DNA from: an uncultured Lachnospiraceae bacterium
GTDB taxonomy: Bacteria; Bacillota; Clostridia; Lachnospirales; Lachnospiraceae
Direction of reading: 5' to 3'
DNA: 62,795 bases
Assembly (NCBI GenBank): GCA_910578345.1
Contig: CAJTRA010000018.1
Coordinates: 1 to 62,795, forward strand
The notes beneath the pieces were generated by a model. It did not search any database. It worked only from the letters and a program-made list of their open reading frames with translations, and was not told the DNA's origin. The stretch's first letter is position 1. Every line of letters begins with the position of its first letter. This document shows positions 42,363-49,320 of this stretch, in pieces. A program made the position numbers and the translations under genes.

Positions 42363-43193
42363 ATGAGTCGCAAAATTATATTCCTGGACATTGACGGGAC
42401 GCTGACACAGCCGGGCAGTAATGATCCGCCGCAGTCGGCCCTGTGGGCGATAGAGAAAGCCAGAGAGGCAGGCAATTATGTATTCCTTTGTACTGGCAGG
42501 AACTATGGTATGCTGCTGCCAGTGTTAAAGTATGGGTTTGACGGTTTCATAGGCAGTGCAGGCGGGTACATTGTGTGTGGGAAGCAGGTGATCTATGATT
42601 GTCCCATGACCCAGGAACAGGCGAAAAAGGCGATGGATCTTCTGGCAGAAAATGGGATTTTCCGCACAGTGGAATGCTTAGAAGGCTCTTATACGGACGA
42701 AGGGCTGAAGGAATTTCTCAGAGAACACGCAGCGGAGGGAAGCAATAGTGAAATGCTGCGCTGGCGGGAACAGATCGAGAAATCACTGCATATTCTGCCG
42801 ATGCGGGACTATCAGGGGCAGCCGATGTATAAGATCGTAATGCTGTGTCAGTCCATGGAAGCATTGCGGGAACCGGAAAAGAGGCTGGGAAAGGATTTTG
42901 CATTCTGTATCCAGGGACAGGACCGGTATGGCTTCATAAATGGCGAACTCATAAACAGACAATTCCATAAAGGAAAGGCGGTGGAAAAGGTCTGCGACTA
43001 TCTTAAGATTCCTCTTTCGGATTCGATCGCTGTTGGAGACAGTATGAACGACAGAGAGATGCTGGAAACGGCGGGGATTAGTATCTGTATGGCGAACGGC
43101 AATGAGGAGTTGAAGATGCTGGTGGACGATCTATGCCCGGCAGTGCAGGAAGATGGAATCCGGGAAGTTTTTGTGAAATATCATCTCGTGTGA
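42363..43193 (+). CDS. HAD superfamily hydrolase (Cof-type phosphatase)
   Basis: A 276-residue cytoplasmic HAD phosphatase of the Cof/YidA (IIB cap) type. Motif I FLDIDGTLTQ (nucleophile Asp), motif II FLCTGRN, motif III Lys in FHKGKAVEKV, and motif IV GDSMNDREML are all present. Likely substrates are sugar phosphates. Start: ATG at 42363, 7 nt after GAGGGG; an ATG at 42357 is also in frame but too close. It lies upstream of the amylosucrase-LacI pair, with related operator-like sites before both. Confidence 0.9.
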   Translation: MSRKIIFLDIDGTLTQPGSNDPPQSALWAIEKAREAGNYVFLCTGRNYGMLLPVLKYGFDGFIGSAGGYIVCGKQVIYDCPMTQEQAKKAMDLLAENGIFRTVECLEGSYTDEGLKEFLREHAAEGSNSEMLRWREQIEKSLHILPMRDYQGQPMYKIVMLCQSMEALREPEKRLGKDFAFCIQGQDRYGFINGELINRQFHKGKAVEKVCDYLKIPLSDSIAVGDSMNDREMLETAGISICMANGNEELKMLVDDLCPAVQEDGIREVFVKYHLV

Positions 43194-43232
43194 TACAGAG
43201 CAGTTTGTTGGTAAGAGATATGGCGGTTAATG

Positions 43233-43246
43233 TGGAATCGATCACA
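43233..43246. promoter_or_regulatory. cre/LacI-type operator 2
   Basis: TGGAATCGATCACA, related to the sites at 42197 and 43330. It lies upstream of the amylosucrase promoter, 97 bp centre-to-centre from operator 3, a spacing that would permit looping. Confidence 0.6.
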
Positions 43247-43285
43247 GCACTAAAAAGAAAGCCGTGGATTTGGCAGAACTGTCCA

Positions 43286-43315
43286 TTTACAGACTTCGGA
43301 TAAAGGTGCTATATT
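43286..43315 (+). promoter_or_regulatory. Promoter of the amylosucrase-LacI unit
   Basis: TTTACA (43286-43291), 18-bp spacer, TATATT (43310-43315). Operator 3 at 43330-43343 lies just past the expected transcription start, a repressing position. Confidence 0.6.
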
Positions 43316-43329
43316 ATAAATGAATAGAG

Positions 43330-43343
43330 TGCAATCGATTTCA
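43330..43343. promoter_or_regulatory. cre/LacI-type operator 3
   Basis: TGCAATCGATTTCA, 13 of 14 positions of the CcpA cre consensus, and nearly symmetrical around CG. Located at about +8 to +21 of the predicted transcript. Could be bound by CcpA, by the LacI protein encoded at 45510, or by both. Confidence 0.65.
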
Positions 43344-43428
43344 TACAAAAGCAATCTCTATGAAAACAGGAAACAAGGAAACGGCCCATAAGGGAAACGA
43401 GCGCTGAAAATGGAGGATGGACAGAACA

Positions 43429-45417
43429 ATGAGCCAGAGAAAAGCAAGTCAGAAAGTAAACGGTCAGAAAACGCAGGCGGCAAAAGGTGTGAAAGAGCTG
43501 ACAGCAAAAGCAGCAGACAGCAAGACAAAGAAAGCGACAGTGACAGACAAGGCGGCAGTAAAACGCAAAGCGGCAGAGGATCAGCTTACGAAGATTTTTG
43601 AAGAGAGACTGTCAAAACATCATGATGAGCTGCGCTGGCTGTATATGGAATTGTATGAGAATGATTCCATGTTTGCAGAACTGTGCGATCACATGTACCA
43701 GTTTTATCTGGAAAGAAATGAGGAACTGAAAAAACTGGATATAGACAGGGAAAAAGACAAAGAATGGTATAAGAAGAACGACCTGCTGGGCATGATGTTT
43801 TATATTGACAATTTTGCCGGCAATATGAAGGGCGTCGAATCCAAACTGGATTATATCGAGCAGTCCAATGTGAATTATATTCATCTGATGCCGTTTCTGG
43901 ATACGCCGAAAGGCAGGTCTGACGGCGGATATGCGGTATCGGATTTCAGGAAAGTTCAGGAGAAGTTAGGTTCCATGGAGGATCTGGATAATCTGACGGC
44001 GGCCTGCCATAAGAAAGGCATCAATGTCTGCATGGACTTTGTCATGAATCATACATCGGAGGATCATGAGTGGGCGAAGAAAGCGAGACAGGGCAACGGA
44101 GAGTACATGAGCCGTTATTTTTTCTTTGACAATGAAGAGATACCGGCCCAGTATGAGAGGACTGTGCCGCAGGTATTCCCCACGACAGCGCCGGGGAATT
44201 TCACCTGGCTTGAAGAGATTGGCCATTATGTGATGACGACGTTCTATCCTTATCAGTGGGATCTGAATTATGGAAATCCCAGAGTCTTTAATGACATGAT
44301 GTATCATTTCCTGTATCTGGCCAACAGAGGAATCGATATTATCCGAATCGACGCAGTGCCTTATATCTGGAAGGAACTGGGTACGCCCTGCCGAAATCTC
44401 AAACAGGTACATACCATCGTGCGTATGATGCGTATGATCAGTGAGATCATCTGTCCCAGTGTCCTTCTGTTAGGCGAGGTGGTCATGGAGCCTGAGAAAG
44501 TCGTTCCGTATTTTGGGACGGTGGAGAAACCGGAATGTCATATGCTTTATAACGTGACGACGATGGCCACCACATGGCATACGGTGGCGACCAGAAATGT
44601 GAAGCTTCTGAAACGGCAGTTAGACATCGTCAATGGACTGCCCAAAGAGTATGTTTTCCTGAATTATCTGCGCTGTCATGACGATATTGGCTGGGGTTTA
44701 GATTACGGTACGCTGCAGATGGAAGGAATGGAAGAGCGCGCCCACAAGAAGTATCTGAATGATTACTTCCAGGGGTATGCAGGAGACAGCAACAGCCGGG
44801 GCGAGCTGTACAATGCGGACCCGATCACGGGAGACGCCAGGTTCTGCGGCACGACGGCTTCTATGTGCGGCATTGAGAAAGCTGGGTTTGAGCAGGATAA
44901 GAAAGCTATGGATCTGGCGGTCAGGATGGATTTGATGCTGCATGCTTATATGTTCATGCAGTCGGGTATCCCGGTCCTGTACAGTGGTGATGAGATCGGG
45001 CAGGTGAATGATTATACCTACAAGGAGGATCCGGATAAGGCAGCAGATTCCCGGTATATTCATCGTGGAGCCATGAACTGGAAATTGGCTGAAAACAGGA
45101 CAGATCCTGGAACGGTAGAAGGGAAAATATTCCAGGGGCTTAAGCGGTTAGAACAGATCCGGAAGACGGAAAAGGTATTTATGACGAAAGCAGATACCTG
45201 GACGATAGATACCTGGGATGATGCGGTTCTTTGTATCGGCAGATATTTTGAAGGGGAAAAGCTGATCGGGCTGTTTAATTTCAGTGAATCAGATAAGACG
45301 GCCTGGATCAATGAGGCAGACGGCGAATATGTGGAGATGCTTTCCGGTAACAGGATGCAGCCGGTCAACGTTCTGGTGCCGGCTTATGGCTTCTATTATA
45401 TGAAGAAGATTTCGTAA
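43429..45417 (+). CDS. Amylosucrase-family glycoside hydrolase (GH13)
   Basis: A 662-residue cytoplasmic alpha-amylase-superfamily enzyme most like amylosucrase (GH13 subfamily 4), which builds alpha-1,4-glucan or cleaves sucrose. Neisseria-type motifs are conserved: LMPFLDTPKGRSDGGYAVS, MNHTSEDHEWA, YPYQWDLNYGNP, nucleophile Asp in IRIDAVPYIW, acid/base Glu in LLGEVVM, and RCHDDIGW. A basic Ala/Lys-rich N-terminal stretch (~1-50) precedes the helical N domain. Whether it polymerises or hydrolyses cannot be read. Start: ATG at 43429, 12 nt after GGAGG; an ATG at 43417 abuts that site. It is followed by a LacI repressor. Confidence 0.85.
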   Translation: MSQRKASQKVNGQKTQAAKGVKELTAKAADSKTKKATVTDKAAVKRKAAEDQLTKIFEERLSKHHDELRWLYMELYENDSMFAELCDHMYQFYLERNEELKKLDIDREKDKEWYKKNDLLGMMFYIDNFAGNMKGVESKLDYIEQSNVNYIHLMPFLDTPKGRSDGGYAVSDFRKVQEKLGSMEDLDNLTAACHKKGINVCMDFVMNHTSEDHEWAKKARQGNGEYMSRYFFFDNEEIPAQYERTVPQVFPTTAPGNFTWLEEIGHYVMTTFYPYQWDLNYGNPRVFNDMMYHFLYLANRGIDIIRIDAVPYIWKELGTPCRNLKQVHTIVRMMRMISEIICPSVLLLGEVVMEPEKVVPYFGTVEKPECHMLYNVTTMATTWHTVATRNVKLLKRQLDIVNGLPKEYVFLNYLRCHDDIGWGLDYGTLQMEGMEERAHKKYLNDYFQGYAGDSNSRGELYNADPITGDARFCGTTASMCGIEKAGFEQDKKAMDLAVRMDLMLHAYMFMQSGIPVLYSGDEIGQVNDYTYKEDPDKAADSRYIHRGAMNWKLAENRTDPGTVEGKIFQGLKRLEQIRKTEKVFMTKADTWTIDTWDDAVLCIGRYFEGEKLIGLFNFSESDKTAWINEADGEYVEMLSGNRMQPVNVLVPAYGFYYMKKIS

Positions 45418-45509
45418 CAGACTTGGCTGAACAGGCAGATTACGGACCAAAGCTTTGCCGCAAAGGTCAGAAAGCCGCAGAGGCAGTAAGAAGATAAGGG
45501 AGCAGGGGA

Positions 45510-46484
45510 ATGAATATAGGGAAGATCGCGGAAATGGCCGGCGTCTCCAGAGCGGCTGTTTCACGGTATTTTAACAACGGATATATTTCAGAAGAGAAAC
45601 GCGAGGCGATCAGGCGGGTGGTAGAAGAGACTGGTTATCGGCCATCGGTACAGGCACAGACACTGCGGACAAAGCGGACGAAGATGATCGGAGTGATCGT
45701 GCCCAAAATTGCCTCCGCCTCGATCGGCAGGATAGTGGAAGGTATTCTTTCCGTGATCAATGAGAACGGATACCAGATGCTTCTGGCGGTTACCCAGAAC
45801 GATCCGAAGAAAGAGTTAGAATATCTCGACGCGTTCAGTGAGAAACGAGTAGACGGTGTAATCCTGTTAGGAACAGTATTTCAGGCGGAGCATAAGAAGA
45901 TGCTGAAAAATCTTTCGGTTCCGGTGGTGATTGTCGGCCAGCAAATGCAGGGATATAACTGCGTGTTCCACGATGATTACCATGCCTTTTATGATCTGAC
46001 GAAGCTGTTTTTGGAGCGCGGCAGGACGAAGCTGGGTTACATCGGAGCGATCATGCAGGATGCGGCGGTGGGCGCACAGCGTTATCAGGCATTTCGGGAT
46101 GCGGCTAACGACATGGGACATGGAGAAGTAGGAGATAATTTCGTGATCGCTTCGTTCTCCCTTCGCTCTGGATATGAAAAGGCAAGGGAATTGTTGGAGA
46201 AATGCGGTGATCTGGACGGTGTGATCTGCGCTACCGATACGATGGCAGCGGGAGCGGTGCAGTATCTGCGGGAACATGATATCAGAGTACCGGAGCAGAT
46301 TCTGGTAGGCGGTCAGGGGGATGCACAGATGGCAAGAGTGGCCATCCCGTCCTTGGTCACATTGCATTATTCTTATGAGAAGAGCGGTGAAGTGGCAGTC
46401 CAGATGTTGATGGAAGCGCTTATGCAGAAAGGAGAACAGGCAGCTTCTCGTGAGATCAGGCTGGGATATTATATCGTAGAGTGA
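45510..46484 (+). CDS. LacI family transcriptional repressor (ScrR-like)
   Basis: A 324-residue regulator with an N-terminal LacI helix-turn-helix (IGKIAEMAGVSRAAVSRYFN), hinge helix near YRPSVQAQTLRTKRT, and a periplasmic-binding-protein-type ligand domain. Resembles sucrose-operon ScrR/SacR regulators, consistent with the amylosucrase gene 92 nt upstream. Probably represses from the TGnAATCGATnnCA sites before the amylosucrase and HAD genes (inference). Start: ATG at 45510 after GGGAGCAGGGG. Confidence 0.93.
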   Translation: MNIGKIAEMAGVSRAAVSRYFNNGYISEEKREAIRRVVEETGYRPSVQAQTLRTKRTKMIGVIVPKIASASIGRIVEGILSVINENGYQMLLAVTQNDPKKELEYLDAFSEKRVDGVILLGTVFQAEHKKMLKNLSVPVVIVGQQMQGYNCVFHDDYHAFYDLTKLFLERGRTKLGYIGAIMQDAAVGAQRYQAFRDAANDMGHGEVGDNFVIASFSLRSGYEKARELLEKCGDLDGVICATDTMAAGAVQYLREHDIRVPEQILVGGQGDAQMARVAIPSLVTLHYSYEKSGEVAVQMLMEALMQKGEQAASREIRLGYYIVE

Positions 46485-46516
46485 CAGAAATGGAGGAACA
46501 AAAAGTGGTTTTGGGG

Positions 46517-46545
46517 TTGTGAATATGTCTTGTCTATACTATAAT
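46517..46545 (+). promoter_or_regulatory. Promoter of ptsHI
   Basis: TTGTGA (46517-46522), 17-bp spacer, TATAAT (46540-46545), leaving a ~90-nt leader to ptsH. No operator dyad is evident. Confidence 0.65.
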
Positions 46546-46640
46546 AGGATAATATCTTTATACAAATCGACGAACTGATGAGGCGGGGAGTAAGATTTTG
46601 TTTTAATGTTCCACAATAAAATACAAGGAGGAAACACAAC

Positions 46641-46898
46641 ATGAAGAAATTTGAGTATGTCATTAAGGATGAGGTGGGGATTCATGCAAGACCGGCAGGG
46701 CTGCTGGTGAAGGAAGCGAAGAAATATGAGAGCAAGGTTTCTATTACGAAAGATGGAAAGTCAGCGGAAGCCACGAAACTGATGGCTCTTATGGGACTCG
46801 GCGTGAAGTGCGGCGAGACGGTGGAGGTTTCTGTGGAAGGTGCGGATGAGGATACGGCATTTGAAGGGATCAAGGCATTTTTTGAGGCGAATCTCTAA
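46641..46898 (+). CDS. ptsH: Phosphocarrier protein HPr
   Basis: An 85-residue PTS phosphocarrier. The active-site His15 is in EVGIHARPAG. The regulatory site is unusual: where Bacillus HPr has Ser46 in NLKSIMGVMSLG, this protein reads EATKLMALMGLG, with Lys46 and Thr45. Phosphorylation by HPr kinase on Ser46, and thus HPr-CcpA co-repression, would not be possible by the standard route. Start: ATG at 46641 after AAGGAGG. ptsI follows 42 nt downstream. Confidence 0.96.
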   Translation: MKKFEYVIKDEVGIHARPAGLLVKEAKKYESKVSITKDGKSAEATKLMALMGLGVKCGETVEVSVEGADEDTAFEGIKAFFEANL

Positions 46899-46940
46899 GA
46901 GACAGGAAAGCAGATCAGGATAGAGGAGGCAGGGGGAAAT

Positions 46941-48563
46941 ATGGTGAAATTATCCGGCAAAGCGGTTTACAAGGGGGTTATCATCGGTCCTGTAGTGGTT
47001 TTGAAGAAAGATGACCAGCAGGTCAAGAGAAACAAGATTACAGATGTGGATGCGGAGCTTGCCCGTCTGGAGCAGGCAGGGGAGAAGGCACTAAGCCAGC
47101 TCCAGGCACTGTATGACAAGGCAGTTAAGGAAGTTGGGGAGGCCAGTGCGGCTATCTTTGAAGTACACCAGATGATGCTGGAAGATGACGATTATCTGGA
47201 TGCAATCCACAACATGATTCGGACGGAGATGGTAAATGCCGAATATGCGGTCGCAGTCACAGGAGACAATTTCTCAGAAATGTTTGCGAATATGGACGAC
47301 GACTACATGAAAGCGAGAGCGGCAGATGTGAAGGACATTTCCAACCGTCTGGTCAGAAATCTTATGGGACAGGAAGATGTGGATCTGGCATCGATGGAAC
47401 CATCCATTATCGTGGCGGATGACTTAAGCCCCAGCGAGACGGTCCAGATGGATAAGAAGAAGATCCTGGCTTTCGTGACGGTACACGGTTCTACGAATTC
47501 GCATACGGCTATTCTTGCCAGGATGATGAATATCCCGGCTCTGATCGGTGTACCGATGAACCTGGAGGAGATCCACACAGGCATGAAAGCGGTAGTGGAT
47601 GGCTTTAAGGGAGAAGTGATCTTTGATCCTTCTAAGGAAGTCTGTGCCGAAGTGGAAGAGAAGATCAGAGAAGAGCGGGAGAAGCTGAGACTGCTGCAGA
47701 CCCTGAAAGGCAAGGAAAATGTTACGCCTTCCGGGCAGAAGATCAATATCTATGCGAATATCGGCAGTGTTTCCGATGTGGGTTATGTGCTGGAGAATGA
47801 TGCGGGCGGCATCGGCCTTTTCCGCAGTGAGTTTTTGTATCTGGGAAGAGAGGATTTCCCGACGGAAGAAGAGCAGTTCCAGGCATACAGGCAGGTCGTG
47901 CAGACGATGGCGGGCAAGAAGGTGATCATCCGCACGCTGGATATCGGCGCTGATAAGCAGGTGGATTATTTCAATCTGGGCAAGGAAGACAACCCGGCCC
48001 TGGGATACCGTGCGATCCGGATCTGTTTGAAACAGCCGGATATCTTTAAGACACAGTTGAGGGCTTTGCTGCGTGCGGCGGTGTACGGCAATCTTTCTAT
48101 TATGTATCCGATGATCATTTCCGTGGAAGAGGTTAAGCGTATCTATGAGATCGTGGACGAAGTGAAAGCAGAACTGGACGAGGCACAGATCCCATATAAA
48201 GTACCGGAGCAGGGAATCATGATCGAGACGCCGGCGGCAGTGATGGTCAGCGAGGAACTGGCGCAGATCGTGGACTTCTTCAGCATCGGTACGAATGATC
48301 TGACCCAGTATACGCTGGCGCTTGACAGGCAGAATGCGAAGCTGGATGATTTCTATGATCCGCATCATCCGGCAGTTCTTCGGATGATCAAGCTGGTGAC
48401 GGACAATGCGCATAAGTATGGCAAGTGGTCCGGCATCTGTGGCGAGCTGGGAGCCGATCTGGAATTGACAGAAGAATTCTTAAGGATGGGATTGGATGAG
48501 TTATCGGTGGCGCCTTCGATGGTGCTCCGGGTGCGGAAAGCAGTCAGAGAAGCCTCTGTGTAA
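46941..48563 (+). CDS. ptsI: Phosphoenolpyruvate-protein phosphotransferase (PTS enzyme I)
   Basis: A 540-residue enzyme that autophosphorylates from PEP and passes phosphate to HPr. The phosphohistidine loop reads VHGSTNSHTAILAR, followed by the PEP-binding barrel with GIGLFRSEFLYLGR, MIETPAAVMVS, FFSIGTNDLTQYTLA, and the catalytic Cys in WSGICGELGAD. Slightly shorter than E. coli EI. Start: ATG at 46941 after GGAGG. A strong terminator (48585-48624) closes the ptsHI unit. Confidence 0.97.
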   Translation: MVKLSGKAVYKGVIIGPVVVLKKDDQQVKRNKITDVDAELARLEQAGEKALSQLQALYDKAVKEVGEASAAIFEVHQMMLEDDDYLDAIHNMIRTEMVNAEYAVAVTGDNFSEMFANMDDDYMKARAADVKDISNRLVRNLMGQEDVDLASMEPSIIVADDLSPSETVQMDKKKILAFVTVHGSTNSHTAILARMMNIPALIGVPMNLEEIHTGMKAVVDGFKGEVIFDPSKEVCAEVEEKIREEREKLRLLQTLKGKENVTPSGQKINIYANIGSVSDVGYVLENDAGGIGLFRSEFLYLGREDFPTEEEQFQAYRQVVQTMAGKKVIIRTLDIGADKQVDYFNLGKEDNPALGYRAIRICLKQPDIFKTQLRALLRAAVYGNLSIMYPMIISVEEVKRIYEIVDEVKAELDEAQIPYKVPEQGIMIETPAAVMVSEELAQIVDFFSIGTNDLTQYTLALDRQNAKLDDFYDPHHPAVLRMIKLVTDNAHKYGKWSGICGELGADLELTEEFLRMGLDELSVAPSMVLRVRKAVREASV

Positions 48564-48584
48564 CTGGATAAAGAAGGGATTACG

Positions 48585-48624
48585 CGGCCATGCTGCCAGA
48601 GTATCTGGCGGCATGACCGTTTTT
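48585..48624 (+). terminator. Terminator of ptsHI
   Basis: Stem CATGCTGCCAG/CTGGCGGCATG (48589-48599 with 48605-48615, one G-T pair), extended by CGG/CCG, then TTTTT at 48620-48624. Confidence 0.92.
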
Positions 48625-48660
48625 AGGTAGGAGACCAGGAAAGGACGGCTAAGACAAGCG

Positions 48661-49320
48661 ATGGCTGAGCAGGAATATTTTAAAAGTGCGTTGTCTGATT
48701 TTACTTACGAGGCGGCCAGTGGCGGCGCCATCCGTCATCTGACGGATCTGGGGTATACGGTGAAGCAGATCTGTGAACAGTTGTCTTTTCCCACTCCGTA
48801 TGCACGAGTGCAGAAGACTGTCTGGCAGCATCTTCTTGCCACAGGCGTTATCCTGATACAGGAACCGGGGAGTGGAAAAGGCGGGCAGGAGGGAAAAGCA
48901 GAATATGCGGTGGAACGTGATCAATATGGCAGAACCAGTTTCCGGCGTGTGTCGGCCGCACAGGAGAAAGAGGAGACAATCTGTTGGAAAGAGAGAACAT
49001 TTGAAGCGGATGGGACAGTTTCCGGCAGGAAGCTGGCCGTCTATCTGTCTGAGAAGTGTAAAGAAAATGACGGTGAGGCCTATATTTCCTGTCGGTTTGG
49101 GAAGCTGATCCGGGAGGATACTGTAGAATGGGAAAGGACGATGAACAGATTAAATGAGCGGCAGCGGGAATACCTTGCAGGACTCCCCTGGGAAGAGCGG
49201 ATCTGCTACCACAGACTCGACGGGCGCATGCAGGAGATTGCGGTGAAACTGTATGCGGCGGGGAGCCTGCGGGAGCAATGTTATTTCAAGAAGACAGAAG
49301 AGCGCGTGCTTCTACGGTAA
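48661..49320 (+). CDS. Protein of unknown function with N-terminal helical DNA-binding-like region
   Basis: A 219-residue soluble protein I do not recognise. Residues ~20-65 (GGAIRHLTDLGYTVKQICEQ then TPYARVQKTVWQHLLATGVI) look like a helix-turn-helix followed by a wing, suggesting DNA binding. The rest is mixed alpha/beta with WERTMNRLNERQREYLAGLPW. Start: ATG at 48661 with AAGGA upstream. Its end overlaps the convergent blaR1-like gene by 9 nt. It lies beyond the ptsHI terminator, so it has its own promoter, which I cannot place. Confidence 0.7.
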   Translation: MAEQEYFKSALSDFTYEAASGGAIRHLTDLGYTVKQICEQLSFPTPYARVQKTVWQHLLATGVILIQEPGSGKGGQEGKAEYAVERDQYGRTSFRRVSAAQEKEETICWKERTFEADGTVSGRKLAVYLSEKCKENDGEAYISCRFGKLIREDTVEWERTMNRLNERQREYLAGLPWEERICYHRLDGRMQEIAVKLYAAGSLREQCYFKKTEERVLLR

